From: CAUJIW01 sp963205175
GTDB taxonomy: Bacteria; Pseudomonadota; Alphaproteobacteria; Sphingomonadales; Sphingomonadaceae
Length of the DNA stretch: 64,000 bases
Assembly: GCA_041060555.1 (NCBI GenBank)
Contig: JBEUDS010000004.1
Reading direction: 5' to 3' (one strand)
The stretch's first letter is position 1, and each line of letters starts with the position of its first letter. The notes below the pieces were generated by a model. That model saw only the letters and a list, made by a program, of their open reading frames with translations, ran no database searches and was not told where the DNA came from. Shown here piece by piece: positions 42,240 to 50,676 of this stretch. The translations under genes and the position numbers were made by a program.

Positions 42240-43438
42240 CCATGCTGTCGTTGCGATCCGACTTTCCGGTGTTCGACGCCGATCCGGCGCTGGCCTATCT
42301 CGATACGGCGGCGACGGCGCAGAAGCCGCGCGCGGTCGTCGAGGCGATCACGCGGGCCTATGCCACCGACTATGCCACGGTGCATCGCGGCGTCTATCGT
42401 CGCAGCCAGGTGATGACCGAGGCCTATGAGGCCGCGCGCGAGACCACGGCGCGCTTCATCAACGCCGCCAGCGCGCAGGAGATCGTCTTCGTGCGCGGGG
42501 CGACCGAAGCCATCAACCTGGTGGCCCAGAGCTGGGGCGGCGCCAACCTCGGCCCCGGCGACGAGGTGGTGCTGAGCGAGCTGGAGCATCACAGCAACAT
42601 CGTGCCCTGGCAGCTGATGCGCGACCGGCTGGGTTTCACTATCAAGGTGGTGCCGATCACCGCCGACGGCGATTTCGACTATGCGGCGGCGGCGACGCTG
42701 ATCGGCCCGCGCACCCGGCTGGTGGCGGTGACGCACGTTTCCAACGTGCTGGGCACCACCGTCGACATCGCCCGCGTGGCGGCCCTCGCGCATGCCCAGG
42801 GCGCGCAGCTGTTGGTGGATGGCTGTCAGGCGGCGCCGCGCACCCGGGTCGACGTGCAGGCGCTGGGCGCCGACTTCTATGTGTTTTCCGCCCACAAGCT
42901 CTACGGCCCGACCGGCATCGGCGTGCTGTGGGGGCGCGCGGCGCTGCTGGAGGCGATGCCGCCCTGGCAGGGCGGTGGCGCGATGATCGAGACGGTGACG
43001 TTCGAGCACACCACCTTCCTGCCGCCGGCGCAGCGGTTCGAGGCCGGCACGCCGCACATCGTCGGCGCGCTCGGGCTCAAGGCCGCCATCGACTATGTCG
43101 AGGGCGTCGGCCTGGCGGCGATCCACGCCCACGAGGCGGCGCTGACCCGCGCCGCGCAAGAGGCGCTGGGCCGCTTCAATTCGGTGCGGGTGCTGGGGCC
43201 GGGGCATGCCTCGGGCATCGTGTCGTTTGTCATGGAAGGGGTTCACCCGCACGACATCGGCACCATATTGGATGAGGCCGGTGTGAATATCCGCGCCGGC
43301 CATCATTGCGCCCAGCCGCTGATGGATCGTCTGGGCGTGCCGGCGACGGCGCGGGCAAGCTTCGGGCTCTACAGCAACGAGCGGGACGTGGAACGCCTGG
43401 CGGAGGGCATGGAAAAGGTCGTGAGGATTTTCCGATGA
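42236..43438 (+). CDS. sufS: Cysteine desulfurase SufS
   Basis: PLP enzyme that extracts sulfur from cysteine for cluster assembly. 400 residues. The PLP Lys is in YVFSAHKLYGPTGIGVLWG, the phosphate/ring contact motifs are ATEAINLVAQSWG and ELEHHSNIVPWQ, and the active-site Cys loop is AGVNIRAGHHCAQPLM, the SufS (group II) RxGHHCAQP form. No SufE or SufU gene is in this operon, so a sulfur acceptor must be encoded elsewhere or be SufBCD itself. The start overlaps the sufD stop (ATGA). Confidence 0.97.
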   Translation: MTMLSLRSDFPVFDADPALAYLDTAATAQKPRAVVEAITRAYATDYATVHRGVYRRSQVMTEAYEAARETTARFINAASAQEIVFVRGATEAINLVAQSWGGANLGPGDEVVLSELEHHSNIVPWQLMRDRLGFTIKVVPITADGDFDYAAAATLIGPRTRLVAVTHVSNVLGTTVDIARVAALAHAQGAQLLVDGCQAAPRTRVDVQALGADFYVFSAHKLYGPTGIGVLWGRAALLEAMPPWQGGGAMIETVTFEHTTFLPPAQRFEAGTPHIVGALGLKAAIDYVEGVGLAAIHAHEAALTRAAQEALGRFNSVRVLGPGHASGIVSFVMEGVHPHDIGTILDEAGVNIRAGHHCAQPLMDRLGVPATARASFGLYSNERDVERLAEGMEKVVRIFR

Positions 43439-43917
43439 GCGGGGACGAAACCAGGACCATCGCGGTCGAGACGGTGGCGGCGCCGCCCGAACCGCCGGCG
43501 CGCCCGGTGGTCGGCCAGCCGGCCCAGGTGTCGGCGGTGCCGAGCGGCGGCCCGATCGATTTCGTCGAGAGCTTCCTGCGCGAGCCAGCGACCCAGACGC
43601 CGGACGACGCGCCCGGCGGCAGCCTCTATGACCGGGTGCTGGATGCGCTCAAGAATATTTTCGACCCCGAGATTCCGGTCAATATCTATGACCTCGGGCT
43701 GATCTACGGCCTCGACATCGACGAGGGCCATGTCGACGTCACCATGACGCTGACCACGCCGCATTGCCCGGTCGCGGAGTCGATGCCGGGCGAGGTCGAG
43801 ACCCGGGTGGGCGCGGTGCCGGGCGTCGGCTCGGTGACGGTCAGCCTGGTGTGGGACCCGCCCTGGGACCCGCAAAAGATGTCGGACGAGGCCAAGCTCG
43901 AACTGGGCATGTTGTAA
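43435..43917 (+). CDS. sufT: SUF-associated MIP18/DUF59 protein SufT
   Basis: A 160-residue protein of the DUF59 (MIP18) group that supports Fe-S protein maturation. The N-terminal about 60 residues are Pro/Ala-rich and low complexity; the domain follows with ALKNIFDPEIPVNIYDLGLI, VTMTLTTPHCPVAESMPGEV and the C-terminal VWDPPWDPQKMSDEAKLELG, all diagnostic. The overlap with sufS by 4 bp shows coupling. The conserved Cys in HCPVAE is present. Confidence 0.94.
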   Translation: MSGDETRTIAVETVAAPPEPPARPVVGQPAQVSAVPSGGPIDFVESFLREPATQTPDDAPGGSLYDRVLDALKNIFDPEIPVNIYDLGLIYGLDIDEGHVDVTMTLTTPHCPVAESMPGEVETRVGAVPGVGSVTVSLVWDPPWDPQKMSDEAKLELGML

Positions 43918-43942
43918 CCGCGCCCGTTGCAAGGAGTACGCG

Positions 43943-44302
43943 ATGACGACCGTAACCCGACCCACCGCCCGCAAGGCCGCCCTCACCGTGACGGACGCCG
44001 CCGCCGAGCGGATCGCCGCCCTGCTGGCCCAGCGTGGCCAGCCGTCGGCCGGCCTGCGCCTGTCGACGCCCCAGAAAGGCTGCTCGGGCTTCAGCTACGC
44101 GGTCGACTATGTCGACACGCCCAATCCGATGGACGAGGTGGTCGAGACACCGGGTGGCCGCCTGTACATTGATTTCACCGCCCTGCTCAAGGTGATCGGT
44201 TCGCAGATGGACTGGAAGGACGATGTGTTCACTTCCGGCTTCGTGTTCACCAATCCCAACGAGACCGGTCGCTGCGGCTGCGGCGAGAGCTTCACCGTCT
44301 GA
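43943..44302 (+). CDS. sufA: A-type Fe-S carrier SufA
   Basis: HesB/IscA family carrier of 119 residues that passes clusters to apoproteins. The three invariant Cys are visible: one in PQKGCSGFSYAVDYVD and two in GRCGCGESFTV at the C-terminus. AGLRLSTPQKGCSG and FVFTNPNETGRCGCG are typical of the family. AAGGAG with good spacing precedes the ATG. It closes the seven-gene suf operon, and a stem-loop follows at 44315-44331. Confidence 0.95.
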   Translation: MTTVTRPTARKAALTVTDAAAERIAALLAQRGQPSAGLRLSTPQKGCSGFSYAVDYVDTPNPMDEVVETPGGRLYIDFTALLKVIGSQMDWKDDVFTSGFVFTNPNETGRCGCGESFTV

Positions 44303-44314
44303 ACGGCACTGCCC

Positions 44315-44331
44315 GGCCGCTCAGCGCGGCC
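44315..44331. terminator. Hairpin at the end of the suf operon
   Basis: GGCCGC / GCGGCC perfect 6-bp stem with 5-base loop TCAGC. It covers the stop codon of the convergent hotdog gene (44321-44323) and lies 13 bp after the sufA stop. It has no T-run. Confidence 0.4.
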
Positions 44332-44686
44332 CGATGACATCCTCGACATAGACCAGCGCCCGGCCGGTGGCGACGACGCGGCCATCGCCGCCGGTGCACT
44401 GCGTTTCCAGGTCCACCAGATGCTTCTCCGGGCGCAGGCGGGTGATGGTGACGCGGGCGGTCAGCGCCTCGCCGACCAGCGCCGGGTGGCGATATTCGGT
44501 TTCCTGCTTGAGGTAGTTGGTACCCAGCCCCGGCAGCTTGACCCCCAGCAGATAGGAAAACAGTCCGCCGATCAGCGGTTCCGGCAGTTCGCCCGCCGGC
44601 ATCGGCGCGCCGCCCAGCGCCACATAGTCGGCGACGTCCTGGCTGGAAAAGGCGCGGCTGGTCTCGACGCTGTCGCCAACGTTCAT
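44321..44686 (-). CDS. MaoC-like hotdog protein without the catalytic dyad
   Basis: A 121-residue single hotdog-fold protein: a short N-terminal MNVGDSVETSRAFSSQDVADY as in (R)-hydratases, then LGTNYLKQETEYRHPALVGE, LTARVTITRLRPEKHLVDLET and a final strand GRVVATGRALVYVE. The D-x-NP-x-H catalytic motif of MaoC hydratases is missing: GGAPMPAGELPEPLIGGLF replaces it. It could be a thioesterase-like or a non-catalytic partner. Its gene overlaps the catalytic-type MaoC gene by 4 bp, as in heterodimeric MaoC enzymes such as ChsH1/ChsH2 or HadA/HadB. That pairing is inferred. Confidence 0.8.
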   Translation of the reverse strand: MNVGDSVETSRAFSSQDVADYVALGGAPMPAGELPEPLIGGLFSYLLGVKLPGLGTNYLKQETEYRHPALVGEALTARVTITRLRPEKHLVDLETQCTGGDGRVVATGRALVYVEDVIGPR

Positions 44687-45138
44687 GGCAGGGTCTCCGG
44701 GTCCGGGGTTGCATCAGCCAGATCGTCGTCCGGCAGATCGTCGTCGGGCAGGGCGAACGCCATGGTGCCGTCGCAGGTCACGGTGCCGTCGGCAATCCGG
44801 CTGACGCTGACGCCGAGGTCGGCGATGCCATCGGCCACCCGGTCGAGCCGCACCGCGAAGCACATCGGCTCGCCGGCGAAGGTGGGGGCGGGGAAGCGGA
44901 TCGCCTGGCCGACCTGGCGGGCGCCGGGCAGCACCTCGCCGGCCAGCCCGCGCAGGATCGAGCACAGCAGCACGCCATGCGCGACGGTGCGGCCGAAGCG
45001 GGTGCGGGCGGAGAATTCCGGGTCGACGTGGATCGGGTTGTCGTCCCCCGACAGGGCGGCGAAGCGGTCGAAGTCCGCCTGGGTCAGCGTACGGGCGATG
45101 CTGCGGGTGGCGGCTCGCGGTTCGGAAGGCGGGGTCAT
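44683..45138 (-). CDS. MaoC family (R)-specific enoyl-CoA hydratase-like protein
   Basis: A 151-residue hotdog protein. The catalytic motif is present as LSGDDNPIHVDPEFSARTRFG (Asp32, His37), followed by TVAHGVLLCSILRGLAGEVL and a beta-rich core. It hydrates trans-2-enoyl-CoA in known relatives. The acidic C-terminus contains the repeat DDDLPDDDLA, encoded by a 15-bp tandem duplication (44719-44748), outside the fold. It overlaps the gene for the non-catalytic hotdog protein downstream and the acyl-CoA ligase gene upstream (4-bp overlaps each), which shows one operon. Substrate unknown. Confidence 0.88.
   Translation of the reverse strand: MTPPSEPRAATRSIARTLTQADFDRFAALSGDDNPIHVDPEFSARTRFGRTVAHGVLLCSILRGLAGEVLPGARQVGQAIRFPAPTFAGEPMCFAVRLDRVADGIADLGVSVSRIADGTVTCDGTMAFALPDDDLPDDDLADATPDPETLP
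44719..44748. repeat. 15-bp tandem duplication in the 3' end of the MaoC gene
   Basis: CAGATCGTCGTCCGG (44719-44733) and CAGATCGTCGTCGGG (44734-44748) are tandem copies differing at one base. On the minus strand they encode a repeated acidic DDDLP-type segment in the tail of the protein. A third partial copy (CAGGGCG) follows. Confidence 0.85.
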
Positions 45139-46631
45139 GCGGCCTGGTCCATCTGTTTGAGAAGATGCTTCTGGATCTTGCCGGCCGCCGTGCGCGGGAA
45201 GTCGCTCACCGTGACGAACTGCCGGGGCACCTTGTAGGCGGCCAGCCGGCTGCGGCAGAAGGCGGCCAGCGTGTCGGCGTCGGGCGCGTCATGGCCCGGT
45301 CGCGGCAGGATGAAGGCGCGGCCGACCTCGCCCCAGCGGCCGTCCGGCACGCCGATGACGGCGGCCTCCAGCACCGCGGGGTGCTCGGCCAGCACGTTCT
45401 CGACTTCCGCCGGATAGACGTTCTCGCCGCCGGAGATGAACATGTCCTTGATGCGGCCGACGATGTAGAAATAGCCATCCGCGTCCTGGCGGCCCAGATC
45501 GCCGGATTTCAGCCAGCCATCGCTGAACGCCGCCGCCGTCGCCTCCTCGCGCCGCCAGTAGCCTGGCGTGATGCCGGGGCCGGAAAACCACAGCTCGCCC
45601 GCCTCGCCCGGCGCCACGTCCTGGCCGTCGGGGCCGACCAGCCGCACCTGGGCCAGCAGTTGCGGCTTGCCGACCGAGCCGATGCGGGTCGGCGCGTTCT
45701 CGGGGTCCATGATGAACAGGGTGGGGCCGGTCTCGGTCATGCCCATGCCGTTGCACACCCGCACCCCGCGCGCGAGGTAGAGGCTGACCAGCGTGTCGGG
45801 CAGCGGCGCGCCGCCGCAGCCCCAGTGCCGCACGCGGGACAGATCGACCTCGCCGAAGCGCGGATGCAGGCTGAGCTGCTGGTAGACCGCCGGCACCGCA
45901 AACAGGGTGTCGAGGTCGCCGGCGGCGATCAGGTCGAGGGTGCGGTCGGCATCGAAGCCCGGCGTCACCAGCACCCGGCCGCCGGCGATCAGTGTCGGCA
46001 GTGTGTGCAGATTGATGCCGGCGGTATGGAACAGCGGCAGGAAGTTCAGCGTGGTGTCGCGCCCGGTGATGCCGACCGCCTGGCCGATGTTGATGAAGTT
46101 GGCCAGCGCCATGCCGTAGGTCTGGATCACGGCCTTGGGCAGGCCGGTGGTGCCGGAGGTGTAGAGCAGATACCAGATGTCGGCCGCCGGCCAGCGGTCG
46201 CGGCCTTGCAGTGGCGCCGCGATGGCGGCCAGGCGACTGTCGTAGTCGCCATCGAAATCGACGCACACCAGCCCCAGCTGGGCGGCGACCGTCGCGTCCT
46301 CGGTGCCGTGGAACAGCAGCCGTGGCGTCGCATCGGTCACCAGCGGCCGCAGCTCCTCGGCCGGCATCCGCCAGTTCAGCGGCACCAGGATGGCGCCGCG
46401 CTTGGCGCAGGCGAACAGCAGCTCGAAAAAGGCGATGCGGTTGCGGCACAGCACCGCCACCCGGTCGCCGGCCTCGACGCCGTGATCGGCGAGCAGACGG
46501 GCGGCGCGCGCCGCCCGGTCGTCAAGCTCGGCATAGGTGACGGCGCGGCCGGTGGCGACTTCCGCCATCGCCGGCTGGTGCGGCGACAGCAGCGCCCGTT
46601 TGGCGGTCAGGTCGAACAGGTCGGTGATCAT
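45135..46631 (-). CDS. Acyl-CoA synthetase (AMP-dependent ligase)
   Basis: A 498-residue ANL-superfamily ligase that adenylates a carboxylic acid and attaches it to CoA. Seen: P-loop-like YTSGTTGLPKAVIQT (about 157), FLPLFHTAGINLHTLP, GMGMTETGPTLFI, the hinge SGDLGRQDADGYFYIVGRIKD, YPAEVENVLAEHPAVLEAAV, and the C-terminal catalytic Lys in AAGKIQKHLLKQ. The group is close to long- and medium-chain fatty acid and cyclohexane/benzoate-type ligases; acid specificity is not readable. First gene of the ligase-MaoC-hotdog operon, and 64 bp downstream of the TetR gene on the same strand. Confidence 0.93.
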   Translation of the reverse strand: MITDLFDLTAKRALLSPHQPAMAEVATGRAVTYAELDDRAARAARLLADHGVEAGDRVAVLCRNRIAFFELLFACAKRGAILVPLNWRMPAEELRPLVTDATPRLLFHGTEDATVAAQLGLVCVDFDGDYDSRLAAIAAPLQGRDRWPAADIWYLLYTSGTTGLPKAVIQTYGMALANFINIGQAVGITGRDTTLNFLPLFHTAGINLHTLPTLIAGGRVLVTPGFDADRTLDLIAAGDLDTLFAVPAVYQQLSLHPRFGEVDLSRVRHWGCGGAPLPDTLVSLYLARGVRVCNGMGMTETGPTLFIMDPENAPTRIGSVGKPQLLAQVRLVGPDGQDVAPGEAGELWFSGPGITPGYWRREEATAAAFSDGWLKSGDLGRQDADGYFYIVGRIKDMFISGGENVYPAEVENVLAEHPAVLEAAVIGVPDGRWGEVGRAFILPRPGHDAPDADTLAAFCRSRLAAYKVPRQFVTVSDFPRTAAGKIQKHLLKQMDQAA

Positions 46632-46695
46632 GCGAACACTCTCCCCAGGTTGATCCCCATGTCGGCCGGGTTGTCCCGGTCTGTCGTTTGGCGTC

Positions 46696-47346
46696 TCAGC
46701 GGGCTTTCGGCGCCGGCGTCAGGCCGAAGGCCATGAAGTCGCCGGCGGCGGCGGCGACCTCGGCGGCGGACAGGCTGTCGTCCCACACGCCGTAGCGCAG
46801 GCCGAGAAACACGTTCATGCCGATCAGCGCCCAGGCCCGCACCTCGTCGTGGCCGGGCCGGATTTCGCCGCGCTCGCCGGCGACGGCGAGGTTGCGCCGG
46901 TAGGCCTCCTCGAACACCGCGTAATAGTCGCGGTAGGCGTCCTCGGCGACGAACTGCGCTTCCATGACGATGCGGTAGAGGTCCTTGTGCGCCCGTACGA
47001 ACTCGATGAACGCTTCCAGGCCGATGCGTTCGGCGACGATACGGTTGGGCGCGCTCTCCACCCGTTCGGCGATCCATTTGCGCGTCAGGTGGCCCATGTG
47101 GGACACCAGCGCCCGGAACACCTGCTCCTTGCTGTCGAAGTAGGTGTAGAAGCTGCCCAGCGCCGCGCCGGCCCGCTGGGTGATGCCGGTGATCGACGCC
47201 TCATGATAGCCGCGCTCGCCGAATTCGGCTGCCGCCGCCTCCAGCAGTTTCGCCAATGTCCGGCGCCCGCGCTCGGTGCGCGGCACCTTGTTCGAAGGTG
47301 AGGTCGCGTTGTGCATGGCGCCGACCTTGGCCTCTACCCTCCCCAT
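46696..47346 (-). CDS. TetR family transcriptional regulator
   Basis: A 216-residue repressor: N-terminal helix-turn-helix (LLEAAAAEFGERGYHEASIT, then ITQRAGAALGSFYTYFDSKE) followed by a helical ligand domain with FIEFVRAHKDLYRIVMEAQF. TetR proteins of this shape next to acyl-CoA ligase genes often bind acyl-CoA, so the ligase operon downstream (64 bp, same strand) is a likely target. An in-frame ATG at 47316 is an alternative start. A degenerate dyad lies 19-39 bp upstream (47365-47385), between this gene and the divergent hydrolase. Confidence 0.92.
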   Translation of the reverse strand: MGRVEAKVGAMHNATSPSNKVPRTERGRRTLAKLLEAAAAEFGERGYHEASITGITQRAGAALGSFYTYFDSKEQVFRALVSHMGHLTRKWIAERVESAPNRIVAERIGLEAFIEFVRAHKDLYRIVMEAQFVAEDAYRDYYAVFEEAYRRNLAVAGERGEIRPGHDEVRAWALIGMNVFLGLRYGVWDDSLSAAEVAAAAGDFMAFGLTPAPKAR

Positions 47347-47364
47347 TAGGCAAGCCTTCTAACT

Positions 47365-47385
47365 TGAATGTTGACTCATGTTTCA
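47365..47385. promoter_or_regulatory. Degenerate dyad in the TetR/hydrolase intergenic region
   Basis: On the minus strand the element reads TGAAACATG then, after a short centre, CAACATTCA: TGAA and TTCA arms with a TG/CA inner pair. It could be the TetR operator, controlling the TetR gene and the divergent hydrolase, but symmetry is partial. Confidence 0.3.
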
Positions 47386-47474
47386 CTCTAACGCATGGTT
47401 ACCGGGAAGCACAAGCCCCCGGTCAAGGGGGTCGCCGGCGTCGCGGACGCCATCAACTGGGGGGAACGCCGGGC

Positions 47475-48356
47475 ATGCCCGAGACCGTGACCAGAACTGC
47501 CGTCCTGTCGGCCTGCGATGACGCGGGCAGCGGCCGGCCGTTGCTGCTGGTGCATGGCTGGGGTGTTCATGCCGGCTTCTTCCGCCATCAGAGGTCGGCG
47601 CTGGCCGGCCATTTCCGGGTGATCGCGCCGGACCTGCGCGGGCACCGCCGTGCCTACCGGCCGGGCGAGCTGCCGACAGTGCCGATGCTGGCGGATGATC
47701 TGCGCGCGCTCGCCGAGGCGCTCGACCTGCGCGAGGCGCTGGTGGTGGGCTGGTCGATGGGCGCGCTGGCGCTGTGGCGGGCGCTGGCCGAGGGGCTGGC
47801 GCCGCGCGTTGCCGGCATGGTGGTGATCGACATGACGCCGCGTGTCCTCAACGGAGCCGACTGGACGCTGGGGCTGCTCGGTCAGCCCCCCGCCGGCCCT
47901 GCCTTTGCCGGCCAGCTGGCGGCGGCGATCGCGGCGATGCGGGCCGACTGGCCCGGCTATTGCCCGCGGGTGGCCCGGCGCATTTTCGCCGCCGGCCATG
48001 ATGCCGAACGCCAGGCGCTGATGGACTGGTGTACGGCCGAGATTGCCGGCAACGACGGCGCGACGATGGCGAGCCTGTGGGAATCGCTGACGGCGGAAGA
48101 TGTCCGCCACCTGCTGCCGGGCATCACCACCCCGACCCTGATCGCCCATGGCGCGCTGAGCCAGCTCTATGGCCCGGCGACCGCCGACTATCTTGAACAG
48201 ACGTTGCCGGTCGCGTCCCGGCGGGCGTTCGCCAGTTCCGGCCATGCGCCCCATCTGGAGGAGCCCGAGGCGTTCAACCGGGCCCTCGTCCGCTTTGCCG
48301 ACGCGCTGCCGGGCAGGGCGCCGGCGTCTGTAACCGTACCCACATCACCAGCATAA
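47475..48356 (+). CDS. Alpha/beta-hydrolase (BioH/esterase-like)
   Basis: A 293-residue alpha/beta-hydrolase. Seen: oxyanion region LLLVHGWGVHAGFFRHQ, the nucleophile elbow VVGWSMGALALW (Ser in WSMG), acidic residue region PTLIAHGALSQLY, and the His in SSGHAPHLEEPEAF. The set resembles pimeloyl-ACP methyl ester carboxylesterase (BioH) and small esterases; biotin function is not supported by neighbours. The start at 47475 follows GGGGAA; an upstream open frame is non-homologous. It is followed at 17 bp by a TonB-dependent receptor and then an MFS transporter, so it probably hydrolyses a substrate imported by them. Confidence 0.87.
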   Translation: MPETVTRTAVLSACDDAGSGRPLLLVHGWGVHAGFFRHQRSALAGHFRVIAPDLRGHRRAYRPGELPTVPMLADDLRALAEALDLREALVVGWSMGALALWRALAEGLAPRVAGMVVIDMTPRVLNGADWTLGLLGQPPAGPAFAGQLAAAIAAMRADWPGYCPRVARRIFAAGHDAERQALMDWCTAEIAGNDGATMASLWESLTAEDVRHLLPGITTPTLIAHGALSQLYGPATADYLEQTLPVASRRAFASSGHAPHLEEPEAFNRALVRFADALPGRAPASVTVPTSPA

Positions 48357-48373
48357 TCCGGGAGGAATACCCC

Positions 48374-50599
48374 ATGACGACCAACAGAAAATCGGTGATC
48401 GCGTTGCTCAACCTTGGCGCTGCCGCCATCGGCCTGAGTGCCGCCATGCCGGCGCTGGCCCAGGAGGTCGCGGCCAACGACGCCGACAACGCCTACGGCG
48501 ACATCATCGTCACCGCGCGGCGCCGGGCGGAAAGCCTGCAGGACGTGCCGCTGTCGGTGTCCGCCTTCAGCGCCGAGGCGCTGGAGCAGCGCGGCGCGCC
48601 GGACATCACCACCTTGCAGCAGACGACGCCCAACCTCACCCTGCAGGTGGCGCGCGGTTCCAACTCGACGCTGATCGCCTTCATCCGCGGCGTTGGCCAG
48701 CAGGACCCGCTGTGGGGCTTCGAGCCCGGCGTCGGCCTGTATGTCGACGACGTCTACATCGCCCGGCCGCAAGGCGCGGTGCTCGACATTTTCGACATCG
48801 AGCGCATCGAGGTGCTGCGCGGGCCGCAGGGCACGCTTTATGGCCGCAACACCATCGGCGGCGCGGTGAAATATGTCACCAAGCGGCTGGCCGACGAGCC
48901 GACCTTCAAGATCAAGGGTGCCTACGGCAGCTATGACCAGCGCGAACTGGTGACCTCGGGCTCGCTGCCGCTGGGCGACAAGGTGGCGGTTGGTGCGGCG
49001 CTGGCCATCTACAAGCGCGACGGCTTCGGCAAGAACCTCAACACCGGCGCCGAGCATTACAACAAGGACGTGATCGCCGGCCGGGTGAGCGTCGAGTTCA
49101 CGCCGACCGACGATCTCTCCATTCGCTTCGCCGCCGACCGTACCGATGACGAATCCAATGCCCGCCACGGCTACCGCGAACTGCCCGGTGTCGCCGGAAA
49201 CCCGCCGGTGCTCGATGACGTCTACGACACCAATGCCGGCCTGGGCGACGACAATAACGTCGAGACCCAGGGCGTCTCCGGCACCATCGAGTGGAACGTC
49301 AACGACGTGTTCACGCTGAAGTCGATCACCGCCTACCGCGAGGGCAACACCCAGACCAACATCGACTTCGACGGCACGCCGGCAGGCATCCTCGACGTGC
49401 CGGCCTATTACAAGGACAACCAGTTCAGCCAGGAACTGCAGGTGCAGTTCGGCACCGACCGGCTGAAGGGTGTGGCCGGCCTCTATTATATGGACTCGAT
49501 GGCCTCGGGCGCCTTCGACACCGTGGCCGGCGCCTTCGGTATCGCCATCCTGACTTCGGGTCGGGTCGATACCAAGAGCTTCGCGGCCTTCACCGACTTC
49601 AGCTACGACGTGACCGACAAGTTCGCGGTGTCGCTGGGCGGTCGCTACACCCGGGACAAGAAGGACGGCACGGTCTATCGCGCCAACTACCTCGGCAACC
49701 GCAGCCCGGCCTTCGGTGGCCCCGATGCGGCGCCGACGCTGGTGCGCACCGACTACAGCAACGACCGCACCTTCGAGGAATTCACCCCGCGCGTCAGCCT
49801 GAGCTACAAGGCGACCGACGACATCAACCTCTATGCCTCCTACGGGCGCGGCTTCAAGTCGGGCGGCTTCGACATGCGCGGTGACGCCATCCTGACGCCG
49901 AGCACGGTCGACGGCTACGATCCGGAAACCGTCGACTCGTTCGAGCTGGGCATGAAGGGCAGCTTCCTCGACCGCCGCGTCATGCTGAATCTCGCCGGCT
50001 TCTACTCCAAGTACAAGGGCCAGCAGATCACCACCCAGGTGCCAGACCTCTTTGGTGGCATCGCCAGCTTCGTCGACAACGTCGGCAAGTCGGAGATCTG
50101 GGGCCTGGAACTGGAAGGTCGGGTGACGGCGAGCGAGCATCTGTTCGCCACCTTCGCGGTGGGCTACATCAAGACCAAGTTCGAACAGTTCCTCACCTAC
50201 GATCTGGCGAGCGACCAGTATATCGACGTGTCGGACCAGCGGGTGTTCCAGAACACGCCGAAGTGGACCGCCAACCTGTCGACCACCTATACCCGCGACC
50301 TGCCCAATGACATGGGCAACATGGCGCTCACCGGCTCGGTGTCGCTGCGTTCCGACTATTCGATGTTCGAGACGCCGACGCCGGCGTTGGATCAGGACGG
50401 CTATGCGCTGGTCGACCTCTCCCTGGTGTGGACGTCGGCCAGCGAGCATTGGCAGGTCGGCCTGCACGGCCGCAACCTCACCGACAAGCAGTATCGCGTC
50501 GGCGGCTACAATTTCGGCGTTGCCACCTACAACAACGCGGTGATCGGCTTCTACGGCCCGCCGCGCACCTTCACCGGCACCGTCGAGTTCCGTTTCTAG
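48374..50599 (+). CDS. TonB-dependent receptor
   Basis: Outer-membrane active-transport receptor of 741 residues. It has a Sec signal (cleavage near MPALAQ), a TonB-box-like DIIVTARRRAES, a plug domain (about 45-170: IRGVGQQDPLWG, YVDDVYIARPQG, IERIEVLRGPQGTLYGRNTIGG) and a 22-stranded beta-barrel ending in FTGTVEFRF with the terminal Phe needed for insertion. It is of the broad Caulobacter/sphingomonad type that takes up siderophores, sugars, terpenoids or vitamins; the ligand cannot be told from sequence. It lies 17 bp after the hydrolase gene in the same run. Confidence 0.95.
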   Translation: MTTNRKSVIALLNLGAAAIGLSAAMPALAQEVAANDADNAYGDIIVTARRRAESLQDVPLSVSAFSAEALEQRGAPDITTLQQTTPNLTLQVARGSNSTLIAFIRGVGQQDPLWGFEPGVGLYVDDVYIARPQGAVLDIFDIERIEVLRGPQGTLYGRNTIGGAVKYVTKRLADEPTFKIKGAYGSYDQRELVTSGSLPLGDKVAVGAALAIYKRDGFGKNLNTGAEHYNKDVIAGRVSVEFTPTDDLSIRFAADRTDDESNARHGYRELPGVAGNPPVLDDVYDTNAGLGDDNNVETQGVSGTIEWNVNDVFTLKSITAYREGNTQTNIDFDGTPAGILDVPAYYKDNQFSQELQVQFGTDRLKGVAGLYYMDSMASGAFDTVAGAFGIAILTSGRVDTKSFAAFTDFSYDVTDKFAVSLGGRYTRDKKDGTVYRANYLGNRSPAFGGPDAAPTLVRTDYSNDRTFEEFTPRVSLSYKATDDINLYASYGRGFKSGGFDMRGDAILTPSTVDGYDPETVDSFELGMKGSFLDRRVMLNLAGFYSKYKGQQITTQVPDLFGGIASFVDNVGKSEIWGLELEGRVTASEHLFATFAVGYIKTKFEQFLTYDLASDQYIDVSDQRVFQNTPKWTANLSTTYTRDLPNDMGNMALTGSVSLRSDYSMFETPTPALDQDGYALVDLSLVWTSASEHWQVGLHGRNLTDKQYRVGGYNFGVATYNNAVIGFYGPPRTFTGTVEFRF

Positions 50600-50676
50600 T
50601 CCCGGACCGCTGGCCGCCGGTTCCGCCTTCGGGTAAGGAACCGGCGGCATTTCCTTGGGCCAAGACAGGCAGGCAG

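Noticed and set aside
47475..48356. Biotin-pathway BioH or N-formylkynurenine formamidase (KynB)
   Set aside because: Only general alpha/beta-hydrolase motifs are present, and no bio gene or kyn gene is adjacent.
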